Source: an uncultured Bacteroidia bacterium (GTDB taxonomy: Bacteria; Bacteroidota; Bacteroidia; Bacteroidales; ML635J-15). Taken from it: 64,000 bases of DNA. Positions 43,397 to 51,468 of this stretch are shown here, piece by piece (positions within the stretch are counted from its first letter, which is position 1; each line of letters opens with the position of its first letter). The position numbers were made by a program, and so were the translations under genes. Under the pieces are notes generated by a model. It did no database searches. It saw nothing but the letters and a program-made list of their open reading frames with translations, and was not told the origin of the DNA. The DNA is taken from positions 62,001-126,000 of the forward strand of contig CADCCZ010000003.1 in NCBI GenBank assembly GCA_902800045.1, written 5' to 3'.

Positions 43397-44725
43397 ATGC
43401 AGACCAAGGAAAAGAACTTCGAAAAAGATCTGGAGATCGAGATAGAAGAAAAGTTCAAAGACTTGCTTGATTTAGCTCACCGATATTCAGCATTATATCG
43501 GAAAGAGAAGGACAGATTTCCTTATCGCCTGAATGTGATTAAGGAACTCCACGACGACGAAAATGCACATTCAAGAATACTTGTCCGCCTCCTGCAATAC
43601 AAGGAGAATTGCGAGTACACTTGGTTGCTTTCATTTGTAAATCGGTTGAACGACCTATGCGATGGTGAGACTAACATAGAGGTTGCAAGACCAATCATAG
43701 ATACTGAACATCCGACTGGAAACGGAAGGATTGACGGTCTTGTAATAGAGGATGGCAAGTACGCCATTATCATTGAAAATAAGATATGGTATGCAGGTGA
43801 CCAAAACGAGCAGATTGATAGGTATGTAAAATATGTAAACAAGCAGCGTAGAGTCCCAAACGAGAATATCTATGTCGTTTATCTTACCCTCAATGGCTGC
43901 AAGGTAGTTTCGGATGACAGTTTGTCCAAGGAAACCAAAAGCATTCTGGGAAATCGTTTTATCCCAATGAGTTTTCAGTACGACATCCTGCCTTGGCTGG
44001 AAAATGATGTCCTGCCTAATTGCAAGTTGAAAGAGCGGTGCTTGGAAACGGCATTGTATCAGTATATAGACTATTTGAAAGGGTTGTTCGGTCAGTTGGA
44101 TTATCAGAAGCAAGCACAGAAAAATGCGTTAAACCAAATACTTAAAGAAATGGATATTCCAGAAAACTATACGGAAATAAGAAAGAAATACAAAGATGTT
44201 CAAGCGTTGGCAACCGCTTTGGAGAACAGGGTAAACGAATTGGGCAAACTGGCTACTGATAAATTCCAGCAGTTGTCCAGAGAGTATTTTTGTGATGATT
44301 TAGGTTGGTGTGATAACAACCAGATTAAGTATGACAGTGGTTTTTACCAGATTTTCAGAAAGCAGTGGACTGGCATTAATGGTTTGTCTCCTCATTTGGA
44401 ATGGGGTATATCATATACAAGCCTGTTTGAAAGCACCACTTTGAAACTCGTCCTACACATAGAAGGCGATTCGGTGAAAAAAGATAAATGTAGAAATATT
44501 TTGTTGGAGAAAGCAAAGGGAAATAATATCGAATACTTGAGAAAATATAGCACTACGACATATTTCATCAAGGAATACTCTCTCAATGGAAAGAAATTTG
44601 CAACAATGAGTGATGAGGAACAACGCGGATTCTTACACGGCATATACGGCTCTGCCGAAATAAAACAAATAATAGAGTTAATGGATGAAACCATTGCCGA
44701 AATGAAGAGTCATCATTGCGGATAA
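43397..44725 (+). CDS. PD-(D/E)XK nuclease superfamily protein (PDDEXK_4-like), 442 aa
   Basis: Matches the pattern of the PDDEXK_4 (PF14281) family. An N-terminal helix has DDENAHSRILVRLLQ (about residues 52-66), followed by FVNRLND, the core RIDGLVIEDGKYAIIIENKI (Asp at about 113, Glu-Asn-Lys at about 127) and AGDQNEQIDRYVKYV. The C-terminal half is a separate domain of unknown function. Glu-x-Lys and the DQ-x-x-Q-x-x-R-Y motif are intact, so catalysis is possible. Families of this kind are common in phage-defence islands. The 3' end overlaps, on the other strand, a decayed REP transposase that may mark the island edge. Confidence 0.8.
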   Translation: MQTKEKNFEKDLEIEIEEKFKDLLDLAHRYSALYRKEKDRFPYRLNVIKELHDDENAHSRILVRLLQYKENCEYTWLLSFVNRLNDLCDGETNIEVARPIIDTEHPTGNGRIDGLVIEDGKYAIIIENKIWYAGDQNEQIDRYVKYVNKQRRVPNENIYVVYLTLNGCKVVSDDSLSKETKSILGNRFIPMSFQYDILPWLENDVLPNCKLKERCLETALYQYIDYLKGLFGQLDYQKQAQKNALNQILKEMDIPENYTEIRKKYKDVQALATALENRVNELGKLATDKFQQLSREYFCDDLGWCDNNQIKYDSGFYQIFRKQWTGINGLSPHLEWGISYTSLFESTTLKLVLHIEGDSVKKDKCRNILLEKAKGNNIEYLRKYSTTTYFIKEYSLNGKKFATMSDEEQRGFLHGIYGSAEIKQIIELMDETIAEMKSHHCG

Positions 44726-45008
44726 TGTGTTCGTAATAATTGCGTTACCAGACGGGTGGGCCTTGCGTTTTTGCGCAATTCGTTGATTTTCCGCGCCGAA
44801 AATGTTTTTAATGCACGAACAAATTCGGCAAGACCATGTTTCGTGGGTTGCATGCCCGGTTCGGGCGGTTGCGTATCCGTAGGGGACGATTTGAAACCGC
44901 CCCCTACGGATATTCCACCAACAACAAGCCCGTTATCAATTTGTATTATCGCGTGAAAATGGTCGGGCATGACAATGTGTTCGTGCAAAACGATGTTGTC
45001 TGGTGTTA
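44713..45008 (-). pseudogene. REP-associated tyrosine transposase (RAYT, Y1-type) remnant
   Basis: The minus strand reads TPDNIVLHEHIVMPDHFHAI, with the conserved M-P-D-H-F-H block, then LAEFVRALKTFSARKINELRK. After a frameshift near 44770 it continues as PPVW-stop-RNYYEHIIRNDDS, with the expected Gln codon (WQRNYYEH in intact members) mutated to TAA. Both ends are missing: the 5' end is replaced by a REP doublet and the 3' end runs into the nuclease gene. An inverted repeat (ATCCGTAGGGG / CCCCTACGGAT, 44875-44911) lies inside it. Not functional. Confidence 0.85.
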
Positions 45009-45013
45009 TTTAC

Positions 45014-45057
45014 GCATTACAAATGCTGATATTCGATCGTGTCGGATTACAAATCCG
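45014..45057 (-). repeat. REP doublet next to the transposase remnant
   Basis: GCATTACAAATGC (45014-45026) and CGGATTACAAATCCG (45043-45057), 16 bases apart; reverse orientation of the doublet at 16047-16091. Confidence 0.8.
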
Positions 45058-45412
45058 ATACAACTGCAGAATCCATTGTAGATTCAAAAGGCGAGATAGA
45101 TGTTGTTCCATGCTGGAAATGGCTACTTGAAGAATGAAGGTCCAGAATTAATATTTCTTGATTTTATTAAGCGGCATTTTATAAAAATCGCATATTTTGT
45201 TAAATACTACTTTATAAAACCCTAATACATCAACCCAAAATTCCATATAGGGATGATATTACGCATTGACTTGAAATCACAATTTGTGATTTCAAAATTC
45301 TAATTGCGCAGCTGGCAACTGCACAAATTCCATATTTTTATGGTGTAAATTTTCACTGGCATATAGAAACAAAAAAAATATTATATCTTTGTCACACAAA
45401 AAATAAAGTACG
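45058..45412. other. intergenic region with palindromes
   Basis: A perfect 12-1-12 palindrome (TTGAAATCACAA, T, TTGTGATTTCAA) lies at 45271-45295. An imperfect inverted repeat TTGCGCAG / CTGCACAA follows at 45303-45326. A -7 box TATCTTTG (45384-45391) serves the next gene. The short open piece SKGEIDVVPCWKWLLEE near 45085-45135 may be a gene remnant. Confidence 0.6.
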
Positions 45413-46372
45413 ATGAGAAGATCATTATTTCTATTATTCGCCATCGTTTCTGTAGCAGGAATGATAGCATTTAGCGGTTGCGATACAAATGTAACAACCT
45501 ATACGGTAACTTTCGATGCCAACGGCGGCGAAGGAACCATGGATACACAATTGTTCACCGAAGACTACGAAAAAGCGCTTAGTGCCAACAAGTTCACACG
45601 CGAAGGCTTTTCGTTTGCAGGATGGAACACAGTGCGCGACGGCTCTGGCACTTCCTACACCGACCAGCAGAAAATAAAAGTGGTTGCCGACATGACACTC
45701 TACGCACAATGGAACGAAGAACGCCCCGTAACCATGCACAACGGTCACGAATACATCGACCTTGGATTGCCTAGCGGAAACTTATGGGCAACCTGCAACA
45801 TTGGCGCCGATGTTCCCGAAGCTGCCGGAAACTATTACGCATGGGGCGAAACAGCTCCAAAACAGACTTATACCACAGAAAATTACCCCTATATACGCAT
45901 TGTGGTAGAAGGTGAAGATACTCTTCGAAAGCTTACTAAGTACTGCCCATACAGCGATTACGGATACGAAGGCTTCACCGATGAACTGGCATCACTTTTA
46001 GCTGAAGACGACGCCGCAGCAGTAAACTGGGGCGGACAATGGAAAACACCATCGGAAGATGACTATATGGAACTGATTGAAAATTGCACAATAACAACAG
46101 ATACCATAAACAATGTGGTAGGACTTACATTTAAGGCCACAAACGGAAACTCTATCTTCATGCCTGCCGTCCGCTACTATTCTGATGAAGGTCTAGCCGA
46201 TTATGTTTGCGGTCGTTACTGGACAAGTACGCTGGCAACCGACATAAGCTATACAGACCCGGTTTGTGCAATGAATTGCACTTTTTATCTCGAAAACGAA
46301 TACGCAGATGTGTACCCATGGGTTCGCGATTGCGGTTTGCCGGTGAGGGCAATATGCAAGATTAGCGAATAA
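45413..46372 (+). CDS. lipoprotein with Listeria-Bacteroides repeat and FSMP-like domain, 319 aa
   Basis: Lipoprotein signal MRRSLFLLFAIVSVAGMIAF with lipobox FSGC (Cys23). Then comes one Listeria-Bacteroides (InlB B) repeat (YTVTFDANGGEGTMD through TREGFSFAGWNT and TLYAQW). The ~220-residue C-terminal domain starts EYIDLGLPSGNLWATCNIGA and YYAWGETAPK, a sequence shared by many exported Bacteroidetes/Fibrobacter proteins, with a later W-x-T-P-S-E and RYWTSTL pair. Probably a surface protein with a binding role. It has its own promoter and lies between the transposase remnant and the duplicated dnaK tail. Confidence 0.8.
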   Translation: MRRSLFLLFAIVSVAGMIAFSGCDTNVTTYTVTFDANGGEGTMDTQLFTEDYEKALSANKFTREGFSFAGWNTVRDGSGTSYTDQQKIKVVADMTLYAQWNEERPVTMHNGHEYIDLGLPSGNLWATCNIGADVPEAAGNYYAWGETAPKQTYTTENYPYIRIVVEGEDTLRKLTKYCPYSDYGYEGFTDELASLLAEDDAAAVNWGGQWKTPSEDDYMELIENCTITTDTINNVVGLTFKATNGNSIFMPAVRYYSDEGLADYVCGRYWTSTLATDISYTDPVCAMNCTFYLENEYADVYPWVRDCGLPVRAICKISE

Positions 46373-46395
46373 AGACAGACTCAAGTCGGCTACTT

Positions 46396-46490
46396 TTGTT
46401 GCAGAAGAGCAGCAATCATCTTGCAGCTCAAGCAACAACGACGAAGTAACGGATGTAGATTTGAGGCTGTAAAATAGTTCTCATAAACAA
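46396..46490 (+). pseudogene. duplicate of the dnaK 3' end
   Basis: The bases align with the last ~85 of dnaK and the first ~20 after its stop. Shared blocks include GCAGCTCAAGCAACAAC, GAAGTAACGGATGT and GTAAAATA. The frame is preserved and reads [20 protein letters not shown] followed by RL and a stop, against [20 protein letters not shown], then FEEVK in dnaK. Nothing of the rest of dnaK is present. Identity is about 80 %, so the copies parted some time ago. Confidence 0.85.
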
Positions 46491-46510
46491 TATTTTAACA
46501 TTCAAACGAT

Positions 46511-46537
46511 AAAGGAGGTGCGAAATACACCTCCTTT
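46511..46537 (+). terminator. intrinsic terminator after the dnaK remnant
   Basis: AAAGGAGGTG / CACCTCCTTT with loop CGAAATA, followed by CTTTTT. It stands where the dnaK terminator stands relative to dnaK, but the sequence is different. Confidence 0.85.
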
Positions 46538-46696
46538 CTTTTTATAATCCACTGAATAACAACACATTATTATTCATCAATAGTACATAATAGGTTGTTA
46601 AATATTATTTAAACTCCAGTTCCCTAGCAGAAAACAAGATTTTTGGCATAATTTTTATATCTTTACAAACTGAACGAACTAAAAAAATTTAAAGTT
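46538..46696. other. intergenic stretch before the His/Ser-rich protein gene
   Basis: AT-rich; a TATCTTTA box at 46659-46666 is the best -7 candidate. Nothing else is seen. Confidence 0.45.
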
Positions 46697-48301
46697 ATGA
46701 AACGGTTTATCATATTAGGATGTTTGGTACTCGGGATGAGTATCGCATCGGTGGCACAAACGGTAACTGCAGCAAGCGAAGAAATTGCAGACGATTTCGA
46801 TCTCAAAGCAGCAGCTTCACTGTTCGGAGATTCAAAAGATATTGAAGACTTCGAGAAAAGACTCAACGACGAATCGATAGCCATTTCGAACCTCGACCTC
46901 AACGGCGACGGAGAAATTGACTACCTCAGGTGCGTTGAGACGGTAGAAAACGGCGACCACTACATTGTGATACAAGCAGTCCTTGCTGCCGATATCTACC
47001 AAGATATTGCAACCATCTTTGTAAAAAAAGACGTTGAAACCAAAAACATTACGGTTCAAGTAATCGGCAACGAGTACATCTACGGACGTAACTACATCAT
47101 CGAGCCGGTTTACATCCGCCGTCCTGTAATTTACACTTGGTTCTGGGATCCATACTGGCACTACTGGCACTCGCCATACTACTGGGGATACTACCCACAC
47201 TACTGGAGATGCTGGCACCACAGACCATACCACATATATCACCACCACATCGTTGAATATCACCACCATCACCACTACTGCAGCTACCACCACCCGCATC
47301 ACCCACACTCTGGCTACAATGGCCACAGGGATGTTGCAAACGGATACGGTAACGCTCATCCTGAAGGAAGCTACAACGCTAGACACCCTGAACACGTGAA
47401 CTTCAGCGACAGCCGTAGAGCAGTAGATGCAAACGGAAGTCCTTCGACCAAGGCTCCATCGACCTCAAGAATTAATAGCGACAACGTACACAGAGTTTCC
47501 GACTCGGGCACAACTCGAATTGCAAACGACAATACTAATAAAACTCCTGCTAACAACAATGCCTCGAGAGTTAGCAACGACGCAAGCAGAACCTCTGCAA
47601 ACAGCAATGCCTCAAGAGTTAGCAACGATGCAAGCAAAACTCCTGCTAGCAACAATGCCTCAAGAGTTAGCAACGACGCAAGCAGAACTCCTGCAAACAA
47701 CAATGCCTCGAGAGTTAGCAACGACGCAAACAAAACTCCTGCATACAATAGCAACAGCTCAAGGACCAACTCATCAAGTTCTTCAAAGCCTAGCTACAAC
47801 TCCTCAAGCTCATCACGCCCGAGTTCATCGAGCAGCAGCTCAAGGACAAACACCTCTAGCAGCTCACGCCCAAGCTCATCGAAGCCAAGCAGCAGCTACA
47901 ACTCATCCAGCTCACGCCCGAGTTCTTCGAGCAGCAGCTCAAGGACAAACACCTCTAGCAGCTCGCGCCCAAGCTCGTCGAAGCCAAGCAGCAGCTACAA
48001 CTCATCCAGCTCACGCCCGAGTTCTTCGAGCAGCAGCTCAAGGGTAAGCTCTTCAAGCAGCTCACGCCCAAGCTCGTCAAAGCCAAGCAGCAGCTACAAC
48101 TCATCTAGCTCACGCCCAAGCTCATCGAGCAGCAGCTATCGCAGCAGTTCTTCAAGCTCGCGTCCAAGCTCATCAAGCAGCTACCACAGCAGCTCGTCAA
48201 GCTCGCGCTCAAGCTCACCTAGCTCACACTCAAGTTCATCTTCGAGCAGGTCAAGTGGCAGCAGCCACAGCTCTTCGAGCCATTCATCTTCTCGCAGATA
48301 A
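46697..48301 (+). CDS. exported His-rich/Ser-rich low-complexity protein, 534 aa
   Basis: Signal peptide MKRFIILGCLVLGMSIASVA. The N-terminal folded domain (residues ~25-140) carries SNLDLNGDGEIDYLRCVE, an EF-hand-like DxNxDGxID loop, and HYIVIQAVLAADIYQDIATI. The next ~70 residues are crowded with His/Tyr/Trp (YHIYHHHIVEYHHHHHYC). After that come four 16-residue tandem units (ASRVSNDASRTPANNN type, 47560-47760) and ~170 residues of almost pure Ser with Arg/Pro/Lys. The folded domain recurs in Bacteroidetes as an unnamed family. The His block suggests metal binding; the Ser tail may span or cover the surface, perhaps O-glycosylated. Function unknown. Confidence 0.75.
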   Translation: MKRFIILGCLVLGMSIASVAQTVTAASEEIADDFDLKAAASLFGDSKDIEDFEKRLNDESIAISNLDLNGDGEIDYLRCVETVENGDHYIVIQAVLAADIYQDIATIFVKKDVETKNITVQVIGNEYIYGRNYIIEPVYIRRPVIYTWFWDPYWHYWHSPYYWGYYPHYWRCWHHRPYHIYHHHIVEYHHHHHYCSYHHPHHPHSGYNGHRDVANGYGNAHPEGSYNARHPEHVNFSDSRRAVDANGSPSTKAPSTSRINSDNVHRVSDSGTTRIANDNTNKTPANNNASRVSNDASRTSANSNASRVSNDASKTPASNNASRVSNDASRTPANNNASRVSNDANKTPAYNSNSSRTNSSSSSKPSYNSSSSSRPSSSSSSSRTNTSSSSRPSSSKPSSSYNSSSSRPSSSSSSSRTNTSSSSRPSSSKPSSSYNSSSSRPSSSSSSSRVSSSSSSRPSSSKPSSSYNSSSSRPSSSSSSYRSSSSSSRPSSSSSYHSSSSSSRSSSPSSHSSSSSSRSSGSSHSSSSHSSSRR

Positions 48302-48331
48302 ACACTATGATATAGCATTTCATGACAACAA

Positions 48332-48365
48332 AATGGTGCAGACTAAGAATCTGCATCATTTTTTT
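48332..48365 (+). terminator. terminator after the His/Ser-rich gene
   Basis: ATGGTGCAGA / TCTGCATCAT (one G-T pair) and T7. Confidence 0.75.
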
Positions 48366-48409
48366 ATTAATTTTGCACCATTAAACAATATAAAAAACAA
48401 AACACCAAG

Positions 48410-48473
48410 GTCGCGGCACGCCACGACTCAACAACAAACTAATATGCACGCCACGACTCAACAACAAACTAAT
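48410..48473. repeat. GTCGCGGCACGCCACGAC copy with a 30-bp tandem duplication
   Basis: The near-palindrome (48410-48427) known from 9237-9254 is followed by two copies of GCACGCCACGACTCAACAAC plus AAACTAATAT, the second ending just at the ATG of the next gene. Confidence 0.75.
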
Positions 48474-49712
48474 ATGAGACGATTATTGATAATTATTTCG
48501 CTGACACTTGTCACATTCCTTGCGAAGTCGCAAAAAATCGAATACTTCAACGACCTTATGTCGGACATGTACAACTTTGCCATTTACGAACCAGCCGGCT
48601 ACGACCCCGTCAACAGCACCGACATGCCCGTGGTGATGTTCCTGCACGGACGAAGCATGAGCATAGGTCTTGACGGCTACAGGTACGGCACAATAGAATC
48701 AATAAAAAAGGAATTCGATATACTTAAAGGACAGCCAGCTCTGGTCGTAGAGCCTAACGCAAAAGGAGGCGAAGGCTGGGGTTCGGTGAAACTACACAAG
48801 GTTTACGAATTTCTGAAGGCTCATTATGCATTCGACCACAACAAGTTTTATGTAATAGGCATGAGCATGGGCGGCTGGGGTACACTCAACTATGTCAACA
48901 AATATCCCGACGAAGTTGCCGCCTGCGTAGGTATCTGTGGAGGCTGCGATGCAAAGTCACCATGCGGACTCAACAAAGTGCCAACCTGGATAATACACGC
49001 CGCTGACGACGAAACTACCGATGTTGCTTGTTCCGACAGAGTTGTAGAGGCCATGAAAGCATGCGGAAGCACAAACCTATTGAAATACAGCCGTTTGGAA
49101 TCTGGTGGACATAGCCTCATAAATTATTTCCAAATTCACAGCCTCTACGAATGGCTTTTCAAACACAACCGAACCAACCGCAGATTCGACACAAGCATCG
49201 ATTTTGTAAACAATCACGATTATCCCAGATATTGGTCAGGAGGCAAAGGACCGTCGGTTTACATTACAGCATCAGAACTTGCTAAGATACAGGCGCGTAC
49301 TCCAAGACAACAAGGAAGCGCCCCCATCGCATCGAATAGCGGAACAAATTCATCGAACAACGGCAATTCACCAAGTACGTCAAAGCCGACAACAAACAAC
49401 ACTTCGTCGTCGAGCAACACAAGTTCGTCGAACAAGCCTTCGACAAGCAACACAAGTTCACCGTCGAAACCCGCAACAACGGCAAAACCAGTTGCTACAG
49501 TAAAACCTGCAAACAGTTCCACGGCAAAACCGAACACTGTCACAGTAAAGCCGGTATCATCGTCAGATAAAGGCATTTACATTGTAAAACAAGGCGACAC
49601 CCTGAAGAAAATTGCAAAGAAACACAAAATCAAATACAAGAAACTTCTTCAGATTAACCATTTTACCAAGGACAAAAAAATTAAGCCTGGCGACAAGATT
49701 AAGGTTGCATAA
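48474..49712 (+). CDS. exported serine esterase with C-terminal LysM domain, 412 aa
   Basis: I choose the ATG at 48474 (MRRLLIIISLTLVTFLAKSQ, a signal peptide); the longer frame starts inside the neighbouring gene. The hydrolase domain has VVMFLHGRS (oxyanion strand), nucleophile elbow GMSMGGWGT, an acid in HAADDETTD and His in SGGHSLINYF, so an alpha/beta-hydrolase triad is complete. A Ser/Thr/Asn/Lys/Pro linker leads to a LysM domain (YIVKQGDTLKKIAKKHKIKY, KLLQINHF, IKPGDKIKVA). The combination suggests an esterase held at peptidoglycan or another GlcNAc polymer, for example a deacetylating or feruloyl-type enzyme. The -7 box TAATTTTG (48368-48375) may drive it. Confidence 0.82.
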   Translation: MRRLLIIISLTLVTFLAKSQKIEYFNDLMSDMYNFAIYEPAGYDPVNSTDMPVVMFLHGRSMSIGLDGYRYGTIESIKKEFDILKGQPALVVEPNAKGGEGWGSVKLHKVYEFLKAHYAFDHNKFYVIGMSMGGWGTLNYVNKYPDEVAACVGICGGCDAKSPCGLNKVPTWIIHAADDETTDVACSDRVVEAMKACGSTNLLKYSRLESGGHSLINYFQIHSLYEWLFKHNRTNRRFDTSIDFVNNHDYPRYWSGGKGPSVYITASELAKIQARTPRQQGSAPIASNSGTNSSNNGNSPSTSKPTTNNTSSSSNTSSSNKPSTSNTSSPSKPATTAKPVATVKPANSSTAKPNTVTVKPVSSSDKGIYIVKQGDTLKKIAKKHKIKYKKLLQINHFTKDKKIKPGDKIKVA

Positions 49713-49778
49713 TATATGTAGCAAAAAACTTATACTATACATTTTTTATATATATTTGCCGCTTTTAAAAAAAATAGC

Positions 49779-51467
49779 ATGAAAACAAGTAACATGATTG
49801 TGCCTAACCTACTATTGGGAATGGCAGGAGGTATTCAGTACCGCGCACTTTTAAAAGCTACAAAGAATCCGCGAAAGGCAAGCGAAAATACGCTTCGCGA
49901 AATCCTTACTTACGCAAAAGACACCGTTTACGGCAAAGAACACAAGTTTGAATATATACTTGAAGCCACAAACGACACCGAACTTTACAAACGTTACCGC
50001 GAACAGGTAAAGCCAAACGAATACGAGGACTTACGTCCATACGTTGAACGCCACAAACACGGCGAAGCCGACATTCTTTTCCCTGGCAAACCAGTGCTTT
50101 ACGCAACCACTTCTGGTTCAACTGCCGAACCGAAATGGATTCCAATAACCGAGCGTTACCTGAAGACCATCTACGGCAAAATGACCAAGGTATGGCTCTA
50201 CAACTTCATTCAGAACCGCCGCAAGGTTTTTGCAGGAAAGATTCTTTCGATAGTTGGCAAGGTTATCGAAGGTTATGCACCCGATGGCACCGTATATGGT
50301 TCGGTTAGCGGTGTGACACAGCGTGACTGCCCTGGTTTCGTGAAGAAACTCTACAGCAACCCGCAGTGTGTTTACGGAATCGCCGACTACACGGCTCGTT
50401 ACTACGTACTTATGCGCATGGGCATCGAGCAGGACATTACACTAATTGTTACAGCAAACCCGTCGACAATCGTCGAATTGCAGAACAATGTAAACCGCTA
50501 CTACGACGAGTATGTGAACGACATTGAACACGGCACACTTAAAGCCGACCTCAACATCGACCCGGAAATCCGCAAGGAACTGGAAGCTTGCCTCAAGCCA
50601 AATCCGAAACGCGCTGCCGAACTTCGCGCATTAAAGGCAAAATATGGCAATGTCCTTCCAAAGCACTACTGGCCGAACATGCAGATTCTGAACACTTGGA
50701 AGTGCGGAAATACAAAGGTTTACCTCGACAAGTTCAAGGATTCGTTCCCCAAAACCATGTTGCATCAGGAATTCGGCTATTTCGCTTCGGAATGCCGCTT
50801 CGGACTAGTTATGGACGACACTCTCAACAGCGTTATGTTCCCGCACATGCACTACTACGAGTTCGTCAAGGAAGAAGACATGGACTCCCCCAACCCAACA
50901 TTCTACCAGTTGCACGAACTTGTTGAAGGTCAGCGCTACTGCCCGTATGTAAGCACATTCGCCGGCTTGTACCGCTACAACATGAACGACTTGCTCGAGG
51001 TTGGTCCGAACTTCAGGAACACACCAACTGTACACATGATACAGAAAACTCACGGTATCGTTACAATGACTGGCGAAAAACTCTATGAGCGTCAGTTTAT
51101 TGAAGCAGTACACAAGGCTGAAGACACAACTGGAATGAAAACTCGCTTCTTCATCGGTTTTGCCGAACTGCCCGAATCGCGCTACAACTTCTACTATGAG
51201 TTTGCCGATCTGGAAACCACTCAGGAACAAGCCGAAAAGTTCACCGAAGCCGTTGATGCAGCCCTCAAGGAGAGCAACATGGAATACAAGGCAAAACGCG
51301 AATCGTTGCGACTGAAAGACGCAGTAACCTACCGCTTGCAGTTCGAGTCGTTCGAGCATTTCAAGGAAGAATGCATCAAGGAAGGCGCACGCGACGGACA
51401 GTTCAAGCTCAACCTGTTGCTACAGGACGAAAAGCGCCAGGCAAAGTTCAACAAACTGATAAAATAA
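49779..51467 (+). CDS. GH3-family acyl-adenylating enzyme, 562 aa
   Basis: Related to plant GH3 acyl-acid-amido synthetases of the ANL superfamily. The ATP-binding motif ATTSGSTAEPKWIPIT (about residues 109-124), YCPYVSTFAGLYRYNMNDLLEVG (second ATP motif) and MTGEKLYERQFIEAV are visible. Length is typical. Bacterial GH3-like proteins are common in Bacteroidetes; the substrate is unknown (an acyl acid joined to an amine or thiol). An ATG at 49794 (MIVPNLLLG) is an alternative start. The HAD gene begins 1 base after its stop. The -7 box TATATTTG lies at 49751-49758. Confidence 0.85.
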   Translation: MKTSNMIVPNLLLGMAGGIQYRALLKATKNPRKASENTLREILTYAKDTVYGKEHKFEYILEATNDTELYKRYREQVKPNEYEDLRPYVERHKHGEADILFPGKPVLYATTSGSTAEPKWIPITERYLKTIYGKMTKVWLYNFIQNRRKVFAGKILSIVGKVIEGYAPDGTVYGSVSGVTQRDCPGFVKKLYSNPQCVYGIADYTARYYVLMRMGIEQDITLIVTANPSTIVELQNNVNRYYDEYVNDIEHGTLKADLNIDPEIRKELEACLKPNPKRAAELRALKAKYGNVLPKHYWPNMQILNTWKCGNTKVYLDKFKDSFPKTMLHQEFGYFASECRFGLVMDDTLNSVMFPHMHYYEFVKEEDMDSPNPTFYQLHELVEGQRYCPYVSTFAGLYRYNMNDLLEVGPNFRNTPTVHMIQKTHGIVTMTGEKLYERQFIEAVHKAEDTTGMKTRFFIGFAELPESRYNFYYEFADLETTQEQAEKFTEAVDAALKESNMEYKAKRESLRLKDAVTYRLQFESFEHFKEECIKEGARDGQFKLNLLLQDEKRQAKFNKLIK

Positions 51468-51468
51468 T

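Noticed and set aside
48255-48473. N-terminal extension of the esterase gene to 48255
   Set aside because: It would overlap the end of the Ser-rich gene, the terminator and the 30-bp duplicates. The ATG at 48474 starts a signal peptide.
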